Shown: positions 23,580 through 34,200, counted from the first letter of the stretch. The stretch is 64,000 nt of DNA from Arthrobacter sp. Leaf337 (GCF_001423745.1 NZ_LMPC01000010.1:16356-80355); one strand, 5' to 3'. Made by a program: numbers and translations. Notes: generated by a model from the sequence alone, not told the origin.

Positions 23580-26458
23580 GCCCGCTCGTGCACGACGTCG
23601 GACCTGCGCGGATCACCGGGGACCTTCCCGGGGAAATGCGCGAGCGTCTCCAGGCCGCGATCGCCGCGGGGGTGGCCCGGGCGCTGGAGCGCGTCGGGAT
23701 CGACGGTCCGGCCAAGGTGCCGCCGCCCACGTCCCGGCCCCCTGCGGTCGAGCGGTTCGACCCCGCGCGGGCGGACGAGGACGAGGGCGTCTACCTGCTG
23801 CCCAGCTACGATGACGAGGGCCGGCTCTCCGGGGCCGAGCTGCTGCGTCGGCTGGTGCCCGCGACCCCGCGCGGGATCGCGGTGTACACCGAAAGGTCCC
23901 CGGTCGAGGGCGGGCTGATCGCCCTGCTCGAGGCCGGGCACGCCACGCGCTACATTAACCTCCGCGCCCAGCGGTATGTCTCGGCCGGCACCCTCACCGA
24001 GGCGCTGATACTGGGGCGCACCCTGTTCCCCAACGCCTCCTTCGGCGTGGTCCAGGGCCCGGTCGGCACGAAGCACCAGCGTTACCTGGCGCTCGCCACG
24101 GACCCTGTTGTCTCCGACTCCGACCTCGGCGACCCGGCCGAACCCGCCGAACCCCTGGACCCCGACCTCCAAGGGAAGGTCAAAGGGGTCAGGGGCGAAC
24201 AGATCCTGGGCACCCTCCCCGGCCAGGACGGTGGCGAGTACCTGATCCGGGCGCTGGTCACCAAGGACGGCGTGCAGCACTGGCGCAACGCCGCCATCGC
24301 CGCGCTGTGGTTCTCCCAGCTCTCGGCCGAAGCGGAACGCGGGATCACCGACATCGACCCCGAGGAGGCCCGGGTCGCCATCTTCGATGAGATAGACGCG
24401 CTGGTGGAAGTCGCCGAGACCGGGAACGACGAGGCCGCCGAGCGGGCAGCCGTGCTGCTCGCGTTGCTCGGGCGGGAGGCATTTGCCCTCGTCGACTGGG
24501 AGACCAAGATCCGCTACGTGCGGGTGCTGCTTCTGGCCGCCACGTGGGACGCCCAGGAGCACGCCGTTGTGGAGATTCTTGCCTCGCTGACCACCCCCAC
24601 CGAGTTGGACGCTGTGGCCGGGCTGCTGCGGGAGGGGGGCTTCCTGGAGCGGATGCTCGGCGAGCTAACACACCGCCGGTATGAGTTGCTCACCTTGGTC
24701 GGGCGCCGCTTCGGACGCCGGTTGGGCGGCCTGACTTTCTCGGAATTGGTAGTGTTGCTCACGGATCTCGGTGTGATGCGGCCCTCGCTCGCCGCGTTGG
24801 TACGGATCGGCCCGGGCGGGGAGCTGCAGTTCACGCCTGATGCGCTGCTGGCCGAGGCCGAAGCGGCGGTCGAGGCGGTGGAGTCCTTCGTCGTCGGCCT
24901 GCTCGAGACCTTGGAGACCATCGTCACCGAGCCGCTCAATACCCTCAAGGGCCTGGCCGGTCTGGCCCAGCTCGCGGTGACCGTGACCCTCGCGCAGTAC
25001 GGGTACCCGCCGGCGGTCCGCCAGGTCCGCGACCTCCTCGCCGCCATCGCAAGCTCCGTGCTGGACGGTGTGCGGGGCGCCGAGCGCCTGGGCGCGGGGG
25101 AGCAGGTGGTCCGCCAGTTGCGCTGGAGGATCGGGCTCGAGGTTGCGAGCATGGTCCTCGGCGCGGGGGAGGTCAAGGCGGTTGCGGGGGCGGTTGGTGC
25201 GGTCGGCGGGAAGCTGGCCGGGGTGCTGCAGATCCTCAGACTGCTGGGACGCGCGGTAGAGGGCGCCGCGGCCGAGCGGACCATCCTGCGGATGACCCGC
25301 CTCGCGGAGATCATGCGCGCCGAGCGGGCGGTATTCGGCTCGGCCGAAGAGATCACCCAGCTCATCGCCCACCTGCCCAAGGGCGACGTCCAGGACCTGG
25401 TCCGGCTGGTCGGCCGGGTCGACGTCCGCGAGGGGGAAACCCTCGCCGAGATCGGCGCCCGCAGCACCGAACTGCACGGCGCCGTCCAGGACGTCATGGC
25501 TCGCGCGGAGGTGCTCAAAGAGCTGGCACGGAAGGCCGGCGGACTGGGGGACGACGTCGCCCGCGGGTTCGCGAGCCTTGTCGGCCGCCAAGGCGTCGAG
25601 ATCCCGGCCGCGGCCCGCATCGTCAAGGCCCTGCCGGAGGGCGAGGGCGCGCGCTTCCTGGCAATGCTGGAGCGGACGCCGATGCGCGGCACCAACGCGC
25701 TGGCCCGGACCGAGTTGCTGGAGTTCGTGGCCGCCAGCCCCACCCGTATGAACGCCCTCGGCGAATTCGGCACCGACCTGTTCCGCGCCGTCGTCCGCGA
25801 CGCAGGGGGAGAGGTGGGGCAGATCGACCGGACCCTGGAGACGCTCCGGAGACTCCAGGCCCGGTTCGCCGCCGAACGCCGTCAGGCCGACTTCGAGCGC
25901 CTGGCCCAGCGGCTGCGGCGCGGCGAAGAAGGTGCCTGGCGGGTCGTCGACGACGCCCAGGAGGTAGCCTCCGGCGGCCTGCGCACCCAGATCGAGGCCG
26001 ATCTGGCGGCTGTCCAACAGAGGATCACCGGGGTAAGCGCCGATCAGCAGGTGCTAACCGAACTCGGGTTCGGCCCGCGCGACCGGATCGTCGGTAAACC
26101 GGTCGAGAAGTTCGAGCTCGGCAATTTCGCGCACGACAACGCCGAACTGCTGATCCCGGAGTCCGAGCTGCCCCGCGGCCTGATCAAAGAGTACGAGATC
26201 CGACTCAAGGACGGTAGCATCCGCCGGCTCGACCGCCTGGACCCCGAGGGTGGCTGGGTTTATGAGATCAAGCCTGACACGCCTTACGGGCGCGGGGCCG
26301 GGCAGCGGCAGGCCCAGCTTTACGCGGACTGGCTCAATGTTGAGCGGCCGCTAGGTAACGGCCGAAAGTGGATGCCCAAAGTCGTTTACTACGACGCCAA
26401 GCGCCTCCGGCAGGCCTTCCGGACGGTCGGCGACCTGAGGCGGTGGATGACGCCGTGA
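23576..26458 (+). CDS. Large putative effector with C-terminal PD-(D/E)XK-type nuclease domain
   Basis: This 960-residue protein starts at GTG 23576, overlapping the previous stop. It begins with the shared strand-loop-helix module, then a Pro-rich hinge. A folded N-terminal region (about 65-200, VYLLPSYDDEGRLSGAELL) is followed by a long Ala/Leu/Arg-rich helical centre with a hydrophobic patch near 525-555, as in pretoxin regions of polymorphic toxins. The last 140 residues contain RRLDRLDPEGGWVYEIK, giving D886/D889 and E897-x-K899, the arrangement of PD-(D/E)XK nucleases. The predicted action is cleavage of DNA or RNA in the target. Its place between tube and hub genes suggests cargo or a tape-measure/toxin hybrid. 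No immunity gene is evident next to it. Confidence 0.7.
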   Translation: MSPLVHDVGPARITGDLPGEMRERLQAAIAAGVARALERVGIDGPAKVPPPTSRPPAVERFDPARADEDEGVYLLPSYDDEGRLSGAELLRRLVPATPRGIAVYTERSPVEGGLIALLEAGHATRYINLRAQRYVSAGTLTEALILGRTLFPNASFGVVQGPVGTKHQRYLALATDPVVSDSDLGDPAEPAEPLDPDLQGKVKGVRGEQILGTLPGQDGGEYLIRALVTKDGVQHWRNAAIAALWFSQLSAEAERGITDIDPEEARVAIFDEIDALVEVAETGNDEAAERAAVLLALLGREAFALVDWETKIRYVRVLLLAATWDAQEHAVVEILASLTTPTELDAVAGLLREGGFLERMLGELTHRRYELLTLVGRRFGRRLGGLTFSELVVLLTDLGVMRPSLAALVRIGPGGELQFTPDALLAEAEAAVEAVESFVVGLLETLETIVTEPLNTLKGLAGLAQLAVTVTLAQYGYPPAVRQVRDLLAAIASSVLDGVRGAERLGAGEQVVRQLRWRIGLEVASMVLGAGEVKAVAGAVGAVGGKLAGVLQILRLLGRAVEGAAAERTILRMTRLAEIMRAERAVFGSAEEITQLIAHLPKGDVQDLVRLVGRVDVREGETLAEIGARSTELHGAVQDVMARAEVLKELARKAGGLGDDVARGFASLVGRQGVEIPAAARIVKALPEGEGARFLAMLERTPMRGTNALARTELLEFVAASPTRMNALGEFGTDLFRAVVRDAGGEVGQIDRTLETLRRLQARFAAERRQADFERLAQRLRRGEEGAWRVVDDAQEVASGGLRTQIEADLAAVQQRITGVSADQQVLTELGFGPRDRIVGKPVEKFELGNFAHDNAELLIPESELPRGLIKEYEIRLKDGSIRRLDRLDPEGGWVYEIKPDTPYGRGAGQRQAQLYADWLNVERPLGNGRKWMPKVVYYDAKRLRQAFRTVGDLRRWMTP

Positions 26459-26485
26459 CGCACGAGGGAAAGGGGAGGTCCGGGG

Positions 26486-26995
26486 ATGGTCGCAGGACGG
26501 AACGTGCCAGTGCTGGTCGGGGCGGTGCCGCTGTTCACCGTCACCAGTCTCACCCTCAACGAGGGCTACGAAGTGGCCCGGATCAGCGGCAGCCGGCTGG
26601 CCCAGCTGGTCAGCCCAACCAAGCGGACCATCCAGGTCGAGGCGATGCTGCTGGGCTCCTCGCGGCTGCTGATGAAGAAGGCACTGGAGTCGATGGCGCT
26701 GGTCTCGCGGGCTTCGGCAGCGGGGGTCGCGCCGGGGCTGAGCAAGACCGGGCTGCCGGTGGTCTCGGGTATGACGATCTCGTTGGAGATGCAGATCACC
26801 AGCCTGAAGTTCACGCAGTCCAACGCCAAGCGCGACGCGGTCGACGTGAGCATCACCCTCGAGCACGTACCTCGTTCCAGCGTGGTCGCGCTGATCGGGG
26901 AGGCGCTGGACCTGGCACTCGCGATCACCACGGCCGCCTTGCCCTCGGTGGGCGGCATCAAGCCGCTGGGCAAGCAGCTCGGGGAGCGGATGTGA
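26486..26995 (+). CDS. Tail hub-associated protein, unknown (169 aa)
   Basis: This is a beta-rich protein (VPVLVGAVPLFTVTSLTLNEGY, shortened here; VSGMTISLEMQITSLKFTQS) placed two genes before the gp27/gp5-like hub. PVC/Afp-type clusters have a LysM-bearing tail protein at about this place, but no LysM motif is visible here. The start ATG at 26486 follows a GGGGA site. The stop overlaps the next GTG by four bases. Confidence 0.6.
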   Translation: MVAGRNVPVLVGAVPLFTVTSLTLNEGYEVARISGSRLAQLVSPTKRTIQVEAMLLGSSRLLMKKALESMALVSRASAAGVAPGLSKTGLPVVSGMTISLEMQITSLKFTQSNAKRDAVDVSITLEHVPRSSVVALIGEALDLALAITTAALPSVGGIKPLGKQLGERM

Positions 26996-27387
26996 CCGGG
27001 CTGCAGTTCTTCCGGGTGCCGTTCACCCCGGACGATGGCTTACCCCAGGCGGTCTCCTGTCCGGTCGGCGCCGGGACCTACGACTTCGCTGTCTACGCCA
27101 GTCTCAACGTCCCCGCCGAGGACCCGCTGGACACGGTCTACGACCTGGCCTGGCCCGGACCAGTCGCCGGGCGGATCGGGATTCCGCGCGGTCACTTGGT
27201 GGTCCGAGTGAGCGCAGGGCCGCGGATCCTCCTGCTGCGCAAGCTGGTGCCGGAGCCCGCGCTGGTCCACCTGGCCGGCCCGCTCGCGCTGACCCTCCAC
27301 GAGGCGCGGATCGCGCACGGCAACCTCAACGGCGCCGGCCGGTTCGGCAGCGTGATCCGGCTGGGGGTGGCCGAGCGATGGGCGTAG
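26992..27387 (+). CDS. Tail hub-associated protein, unknown (131 aa)
   Basis: The protein starts at GTG 26992, overlapping the preceding stop, and overlaps the hub gene start by ten bases. It contains a central hydrophobic strand region (GHLVVRVSAGPRILLLRKLV). It is compact, without repeats or membrane helices. A baseplate or hub adaptor role follows from position only. Confidence 0.6.
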   Translation: MTGLQFFRVPFTPDDGLPQAVSCPVGAGTYDFAVYASLNVPAEDPLDTVYDLAWPGPVAGRIGIPRGHLVVRVSAGPRILLLRKLVPEPALVHLAGPLALTLHEARIAHGNLNGAGRFGSVIRLGVAERWA

Positions 27388-29144
27388 TGCTCTGGTACCA
27401 GGTCGAGTTCCCGGACCAGCAGGTCACCCTCTCCAGCGACGTCTACAGCGGCAAGCGGCTGGCCGACGCCACCGTCAAGGTGGTTTCGGGCGTCGACAAA
27501 CTCACGACATTCGACGTCACCTTCGCCGACCTCCCCTCGGACGTGCTGAGCACGGTGTTGGCCGCGCACCAGAAGGCGGGTGAGGGGCTCGGCGTCCGGA
27601 TCCGGATCACGCTCGGCTACCTCGACGAGCCCGGCAACCGTGACGTCTTGCTGGACGGCTACGTGGACGAGATCACCGCCGCCCGCGGCTTCCCGCCAGT
27701 GGGGGTGAAGGTCAGCGGCCACGATACGACCAGTGCCCGCCTGCTGATCGCGAAGAAGCTGATCGACGGCAACGGCGGAAAGGACGCGACGCGGGCGACG
27801 ATCGCAGAGGCCGAGGAGACGTCGCTGGCCGATATGGTGAGGGCTGTCACCGGGTCCGCAGGGACGCATGTGGTCGGCACAGTCGGGCCCGAGGCCGAGG
27901 GCAAGCGGAAGGCCTTCGCCCGGGACGGCGGCCACGCCTTCGCCCTGCTCCAGAGCATGGCTGAGTACTTCGGCGCGGAGTTGCTGCTGCAGCCCGAGGG
28001 CGTCCAGTTCGGCACCGCGGTGCGGCTGCCCGCAGGCAGCCCGAAGCCCAATTTCACTTCCCTGCCGCGGGTCCTTGCCTACATCCTCACTGAGGACACG
28101 TTGGTCACCGCCGAGGGGAAATTGTCGGCCCGGCTGGCGCAGTTCACGCCGATGAGTTTTGGCGGCAAGGGCCGCCGGGTCGTGGACGACCGCCCGAATA
28201 AGGAGAACGTCGAGGCGTTCGACTTCACGGTCCTCGGGGAGCCCCAGCTACGCGCCGGGCAGCTCGTGGTCGCCGGGGTCGAGGGCTACAGCGACCCCGA
28301 CAGGGCCTTCCGGATCCTGGACCTGACCCACTCCTTCTCCCCGAAGGACGGGTACGTGTGCACCGGCCGGGCCGCGTTCTTCGACCCCAACGGGAAGGCC
28401 CATGACAACCGAAACGGCAGCGAGAAAGGTCGCAAGGCTTCAGCCGCGGCGGTAGCCGACCGCATTAAGGGCATCGTGAAGGACGCCGGCAGCGCGACGC
28501 CGTCCGTCGAGGCCGGGCGGATCATGGCGTCGACCCCGACGGCCCGGACGGCCTCGCTCGTCTACCGCGCGGACCGCACCACGCAGGTAATCTCTCCGAG
28601 CGTCCAGCGGGACATACCGCAGGACGGCCCGAAACTCCCCGACAAGCCGATGGCGTCTCCCTTCGCGTGGCACAAGGTGGGGCTCTCGGTGCCGGTCTAC
28701 GACGGCATGCGCGCGCTGCTCAACCAGGTTCGCGACTCCCGTGACGACAGCGTCGTCACGGGCTTCCTGTGGTCTCAGGATCCGATGGTGACGCCGCCGG
28801 AGTCGAAGGCGGGCGACTGGTGGCTGTGCCTGCCGACCGAACTCTCCGGCAGTCCGGCGCTGCCCAGCGGCGTGGGGGCCAACGATCTCACGGCTGCCGA
28901 TGGTCGCCGGGTCATCGAGGCTGTGGGCCTCGCGATCAGGGTTGGTAAGAGTGCATGCACGACGGTAGGGGTGCGGCCATCGGAGGGGAAGGCAAACAGC
29001 TTCCTCATCACCCACAGCAGCGGCACGGAGGTGCAGATCGATGACCATGGCGCTGTCACCGTGGACGCCGGGTCTCAGCAACTGGTGCTCAAGGGCGGCG
29101 GCGTCACCGTCACCCTCGCCGACGGGAAGGTGTCGATCTCATGA
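27378..29144 (+). CDS. Baseplate hub/spike protein (gp27-gp5 / VgrG / Pvc8-like)
   Basis: The 588-residue protein has the phage late-control D/gp27-type region (DVTFADLPSDVLSTVL, LGYLDEPGNRDVLLDGYVDEI, ARDGGHAFALLQSMAEYFGAEL broken for length). It is followed by an OB-fold-like part around residues 430-560 and a short C-terminal beta-strand run (GGGVTVTLADGKVSIS). This is how gp27 and gp5 are fused in eCIS spike proteins. It forms the centre of the baseplate on which the PAAR-like tip sits; the next gene, overlapping by four bases, encodes that tip. Confidence 0.82.
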   Translation: MGVVLWYQVEFPDQQVTLSSDVYSGKRLADATVKVVSGVDKLTTFDVTFADLPSDVLSTVLAAHQKAGEGLGVRIRITLGYLDEPGNRDVLLDGYVDEITAARGFPPVGVKVSGHDTTSARLLIAKKLIDGNGGKDATRATIAEAEETSLADMVRAVTGSAGTHVVGTVGPEAEGKRKAFARDGGHAFALLQSMAEYFGAELLLQPEGVQFGTAVRLPAGSPKPNFTSLPRVLAYILTEDTLVTAEGKLSARLAQFTPMSFGGKGRRVVDDRPNKENVEAFDFTVLGEPQLRAGQLVVAGVEGYSDPDRAFRILDLTHSFSPKDGYVCTGRAAFFDPNGKAHDNRNGSEKGRKASAAAVADRIKGIVKDAGSATPSVEAGRIMASTPTARTASLVYRADRTTQVISPSVQRDIPQDGPKLPDKPMASPFAWHKVGLSVPVYDGMRALLNQVRDSRDDSVVTGFLWSQDPMVTPPESKAGDWWLCLPTELSGSPALPSGVGANDLTAADGRRVIEAVGLAIRVGKSACTTVGVRPSEGKANSFLITHSSGTEVQIDDHGAVTVDAGSQQLVLKGGGVTVTLADGKVSIS

Positions 29145-29497
29145 GCATGGTCGTGGTCGCAGGCGCGGTCCTGGAGTGCTCGCACGGCGGGCGGATCACT
29201 GTGGGCTCGGGGGATGCGCGGCTGACCGTCGACGGCCGCGGCGCCGTGCCGGCGGGGGCGGAGGCGGGACTGAGCTTCGCGAGCGCCTCCCCCCCCTGCA
29301 CGAACACGGCCCCCGGGCCCAAGCCGGCGCCCTGCACCACGGGCGCAGCTTTGCCGGGCGGGGCGGCCAAGAATCTCGCAGTCGGTGGTAGGCCGGTGCT
29401 GCTGGCCACGGCCAATGGCCTGACGACGAGCAAGGGCGGCCAGCCGGGCACATGGAAGGTCGCGGACGCCGGGCAGACCACACTGGAGGCGTCGTGA
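29141..29497 (+). CDS. PAAR-like spike tip protein
   Basis: The 118-residue protein has AGAVLECSHGG near the start, a PCTNTAPGPKPAPCTTG centre and a GRPVLLATANGLTTS end, the layout of PAAR-like/DUF4280-type tips (Cys-rich, Gly/Pro loops between short strands). It should cap the spike and could bind a metal through the Cys/His residues. It lies between the hub gene and the gp25 gene, overlapping both by four bases, as in eCIS clusters. Confidence 0.78.
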   Translation: MSMVVVAGAVLECSHGGRITVGSGDARLTVDGRGAVPAGAEAGLSFASASPPCTNTAPGPKPAPCTTGAALPGGAAKNLAVGGRPVLLATANGLTTSKGGQPGTWKVADAGQTTLEAS

Positions 29498-29976
29498 GCG
29501 TCCCGAGCCCCGAGGACCCGGGGCGCCCGAGCTTGGGGGTCGGCCTCCGCCTCGAGGACGGCGACCTCGTGCTGGACGCCGGGGCTCGCGACTTGGCGAC
29601 CGTCAGGGGGGTCGACACCCTAGCCCAGGCGCTGGAGGGTGCCATCGAGACTCAGCTCGGCAGCGACCGGCTTAACGTGGGCTTCGGATTCGACCGGCTG
29701 GCCATCGGGGCCTTCGCGCACGGTGTCGACTCCCGCCGGGTCTACGTGAAGATGCAGTTGGTGCGCACGATGAGCGCCGACAGCAGGGTGCGGGACGTGC
29801 GCGACGTCGTCTTTGAGGATGAGGCCCGCTTCGCGGCGCTAGCCGGGGTGGACGCGGAGACCGCGGAACGGATCGCTGAGGCCGCCCGCCGCAGCCGGGA
29901 GCACACGGTCCACGTTGTGCTTGAGACGGTCGCGGGCGACGTGCTGGACCTGCCGCTGGGAGGTACTGGTGTCTGA
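29494..29976 (+). CDS. gp25-like baseplate wedge protein
   Basis: The 160-residue protein starts at GTG 29494. The central block (DLATVRGVDTLAQALEGAIETQLGS split: DLATVRGVDTLAQAL then EGAIETQLGS) followed by NVGFGFD and regular strands (VHVVLETVAGDVLDLPL) matches the gp25/GpW family that links sheath to baseplate. The order hub, PAAR, gp25, gpJ is conserved in contractile systems. Confidence 0.8.
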   Translation: MSVPSPEDPGRPSLGVGLRLEDGDLVLDAGARDLATVRGVDTLAQALEGAIETQLGSDRLNVGFGFDRLAIGAFAHGVDSRRVYVKMQLVRTMSADSRVRDVRDVVFEDEARFAALAGVDAETAERIAEAARRSREHTVHVVLETVAGDVLDLPLGGTGV

Positions 29977-31288
29977 GGGGCCCGCGTTCGGTGTGACCCC
30001 GGACGGCTTCGTGATCAAAGGGATCGATGAGATCCTGGCCGGGGCGCAATCCCGCGCGCGCACGATGTTCGGCGACGACGTCGACCTGAGCTCCGGCAGT
30101 GCACTGCGCAAGGTGCTGGACGCGAACGTGTGGGACGTCCATGACCTCTGGCGGGCGCTGGAGAGCCAGCATTACGCCTGTTTCGTCACCACCGCCCAGG
30201 GCGCTTCGCTTAACCTTCTCGGCACGAACCTCGGGCTGGAGCGGCGGCAGTTGTTCGCCCGGGGCACGGTGACTGTGACGCTCGGCGGCACGATCGCGGC
30301 CGGCCGCCGCTACGTGCTCCCGGAGGGGACCCCCATCGACATGGACGCAACCGTGGTCGCCCTGCGGACGGTGCGGCACGCGGTTCTCGACGCGGGGTCG
30401 GTCACGGCCGAGGTGGACGTCGAGGCGGTCGTCCGCGGGCCCGAAGGCGAGGTGCCGGTCGGCAGTAACCTGCGGGTCGTCCCCGCGTGGCTGGCCGCTA
30501 ACCTGCGCCTGGACGGTGCCACGCTTACCGTCACGAACCCGGCCGCGGTGCGTGGCGGGGACCTGGTGGAGGCGGATGACGTCTATCGCTCCCGGCTGCT
30601 CGGCATCCCGCGGACGCTCTGGACTCGGGATGCAGTGCTCAGCGCCGTCCTGGATGTGGACGGTGTACGCGACGCCGATGTCTTCGACCCTCTCGGCGGC
30701 GTCGATGTCTCGCAGAGTTACTTCGGCGTCTTCGCCTTCGGCCAGCGCGCGTTCTCCCGACAGCGGCAGTCGGGATCGCCCTACTACTTCGACGTGGTGG
30801 TCGCGACACGCGCAGGCTATGACTGGGTGGCCGCCCCCGGCAGCGGCCTGCGTGGCGTACGCGAGGCGGTGCTCGAGGTCGTGCGCGACCAGCGGCCGGT
30901 CTCGGTGTTCCCCAACCTCGTGCACGCCAACTCGGTGGACGTCGGTGTGCGGGCGCGGCTGGTCGCCGAGGCCGGGCATGACCGGGACGCCGTGCGCGGG
31001 GCCTTCCTGGACCTCTTGGCTGCCCAAGTCGAGAACCTGCGGCTGGGCCGCGGGGTCCTGTTCTCAGACGTGCTGGTGCTGGCCCGAGAGGTCCCGGGCG
31101 TCGTCGACGTGCAGCGCCTGCACTTGCGTCGGGGCCCCGCGGCCCTCGGCGGGATCAATTTCGACGGCGGCCGCTTTGGCGAGGCTGCTGAGTTGGCGGG
31201 CGGGGAGAACATTGAGCTGGCGCCGGACGAGATCGCGCTGTTCGGGTACGACTCGCCGCTGAACGACATCGAGGTGGTGGGCCGGTGA
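29969..31288 (+). CDS. Baseplate J-like wedge protein
   Basis: The 439-residue protein starts at GTG 29969 inside the end of the gp25 gene. It has the gpJ/Pvc11 layout: an N-terminal helical part beginning GFVIKGIDEILAGA, a central beta region (GTVTVTLGGTIAAGRRYVLPEGT, split for length) and a C-terminal part with GVVDVQRLHL. gpJ-like wedges surround the hub and trigger sheath contraction. The following 1380-residue gene overlaps by four bases. Confidence 0.82.
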   Translation: MSEGPAFGVTPDGFVIKGIDEILAGAQSRARTMFGDDVDLSSGSALRKVLDANVWDVHDLWRALESQHYACFVTTAQGASLNLLGTNLGLERRQLFARGTVTVTLGGTIAAGRRYVLPEGTPIDMDATVVALRTVRHAVLDAGSVTAEVDVEAVVRGPEGEVPVGSNLRVVPAWLAANLRLDGATLTVTNPAAVRGGDLVEADDVYRSRLLGIPRTLWTRDAVLSAVLDVDGVRDADVFDPLGGVDVSQSYFGVFAFGQRAFSRQRQSGSPYYFDVVVATRAGYDWVAAPGSGLRGVREAVLEVVRDQRPVSVFPNLVHANSVDVGVRARLVAEAGHDRDAVRGAFLDLLAAQVENLRLGRGVLFSDVLVLAREVPGVVDVQRLHLRRGPAALGGINFDGGRFGEAAELAGGENIELAPDEIALFGYDSPLNDIEVVGR

Positions 31289-34200
31289 ACCTTGACGTCG
31301 CGTCGTTGAAGATCATGGCCGACGCCCTGACCCCGCGGTACGCGCGGGGGATGGAACGGCTGGCGCTGGAGTGGGGGACCACCGCCGGGGGCGTCACGAC
31401 CGTGCACTCCTATGACTTCGCCGGGTATTCGGGCCGGCACGGCGGTCGAATCCCGGACCGCCCGGCCTACCTGCTGATCCCACACCTAGCGCAAGCGGCG
31501 GGCGCCACGGTTGAGGTCCGGTACGTGTCCCAAACGGGGGGGCTTGAACAGAGCCTGAGCCTCGAGGTCCCGCCCGGGTGGGCGGCTGGCCGGCCGCTGG
31601 CCGTCCCACTCCCTGGGGCTGCGGCCGCGACCACTCCAGCCCTGCGGGTGACCGGGGTGAGGCTGCCGACGGCGGCTGCGGAGTGGACCCTCATCGCCCT
31701 GCTGGGAAACCTGGCCAAGCTGCTGTGGGTGGTCGCCGCCGACCGAGAGGAACTGCGGGCACAGGCCTTGGACATCGCCGCGCAGACTGACGTCAAGACC
31801 GCCCGGGGCGCGGCTTTGGACCTGTTCGGCCAGGACCTCGGTGTACTCCGGTTCCCGCCCCGCCCCCACTCCTGGGATCTGGATACCATCGCGTTGTGGC
31901 ACCTGGACGACCGCCCGCCCGCAGGGCAGCCCGAGGTGACGAATGTCGCCGAGGAGAGCGCCAGGTATGCGGCCGTGGGCCACCCTGGGCAGAACGGCTC
32001 GCCCGCGGGGGTCTCCGGGCGGTTAGGGCGGTTCGGCGGGGCTTTCGGATTCTCCGGCGGGAGCCGGATCACCGTGGCGCACCACGGGGCATTCGATCTC
32101 CCCGCAGGGGCGTCGTTCACTGCCGAGGCGCTGCTCGCCCCGACGGTGGGCGGTGCCGGTGGTGTCGCTCTCGGGAAGGGGACTGCGGTGAACGTGGGCG
32201 CCGGGTGGTCGTTGGCGGTCGGCAGCTTTCTGGGCGTAGACGGCAACTGCCGGTTCACAATCTCGGACGGCGTGCACACCGGTGCCGTGCACGGCGACAA
32301 GGACCTGCGCGACGGTCGGTTCCACCACGTGGCCGCGACCCTCGATGGATCGCTCACCCCACCGTTGTTGCGGCTGCTGCTGGACGGCGTCGAGGTCGAC
32401 TACACGCCGGTCCCGCAACTCGGCGCGGTCGCAACCCCCGAACCTGTGGTCCTCGGCGACGGGCGGCGTGTTGACGGGGCCGTGACGACCACACTTCCCT
32501 ACGACGGGCTGCTGGACGAGTTGCGGCTTTCCTCCGTCGCTCGTACCGACTTCACCCCTGTTCTGGGCGAGGGCGATACGGACTATCGGTCGCGGCTCGA
32601 GGTATTCCAGCGCTGGCGGCTGCCCACACCGGAGGGCGTGGCCCTTGCCCTGAACGAGCTGGTCGGACGGGTGGCGGGGGAGGATGATCCGTTCGTCGTC
32701 GAGGAGAGCCTCCCGTGGACCCCGGCAGGGTCGGCGAGCGTCCGCGTTCTGCCGCCTCCCCTGCCGGTGGGGCGCTCGATCACCGTCGCCGGCGACGGCG
32801 GGGTCGCCGAGGCACAGGTCGCGGGCGCGGACGATGTCGGCTCCGACCCTGCATGGCTAACTCGCTGCCCCGACGCCCCAGGCCTAGTCTTCGTCGCGGA
32901 GGCGGACCGGTGGATGCACTGGGCCGCGCGCGAGAGCCTGGAAGCGCTGCTGGCCGAACTGGTCGGTGTCGGGGGGACCCTCACGGCGGCGCGCCAAGGG
33001 ACTGCTGGCGGTGCCGGTTCTGGGGCTGGTTCCGGTACTAGTGCTGGGTCAGGGGGTGATGGTCCGGAGGTAGGGGCCGATCCTGTAGCCGCGGCCGGGC
33101 GGCGGCTGCTCCTGCGGCATGACGGCATGGATGCCGGGAAGCTCGCGGTCGCGGCGCACGCGGCCGGGTTTGCCTGGGTGTGGCACCGGCCCGACGGCAC
33201 GGTAGTTGCGAGCGTGCCGCAGGGGAATGTGCTGCGGGTCCTGCTGCCCGGGTTCGCCCCCGCGGTGCCTGGCGCCCCGGAGGTCGCCGAGGGCGGCACC
33301 CTGGCCCTGCGGGTAGACCCTTCGCCCGCCGCGATCGCCGGGGGAGAGGTCCGCTGGTCCGTGCTGCGGGCGGGGGCCGGGGCGGCGCGGCTGGAGGTGA
33401 CGGGCCTCTCCCCCGACGTGGTGCTGCATGCCGATGCCGCGGGGGACGTCGTCGTCCAGATCGAGATCACGCGGCGGCACCTCACCGCCCACGGGGCCCG
33501 GCGGATCCGCATCGGGCTGAACGACACCTCCCTCGGCGCGGGGCAGACGATCGCGGCGGACGGGCGCCGCGGCATCGGACGGGCCATCGTGGGGCTGCCG
33601 GAGATCGACCTTCCCGAAACATCCCTGGTGACCAGGACAGATGACCTGACCGGCGCCGCCATCCAGTACACCAGCCTCGACGCCCGGCGTGTGCACCCCG
33701 AAGCCGGGCGGCGTCTGGATCGCCTGCTCGAGATCCTCGCCGCCGACGGCGGTAAGCTACAAGTCAAGCGGGCCTTCGAGGCCAGCACGGACCCCCTAGT
33801 CGCGCAGGGACGCGTCCTCGAGTTGACCCACACCGCCTTCGACGGCCCTGCACTGGCCGCGCGGGCCTTCACGGCAGGGTTCGCCCATCTAGACCTCACG
33901 GCCACACCGCCGGGCCCGCTCCGGGTGACCACCGGGGACGGGGAACCGCTCACCGTTCTGGCACCCGCCCGGATCGTCACCGGAGAACTCGGCGCACCCG
34001 GCGACCCGGCACCGGTAAAGGTCGAGCCCCGGGCTGATGCCCGCGCGGTCCAGATCTCGCCCGACGGCCGAAGGGCCTACGTCACCGACCGCGCGGACTC
34101 CCGCATCGCCGTCTACACCCTAGCCCCGTTGACCCCCGGAGGCCCGCCACGACCAGTCTTCGAGCGTTCGGTCGCCGTGTTGCCGGCCCCCGACGGGCTC

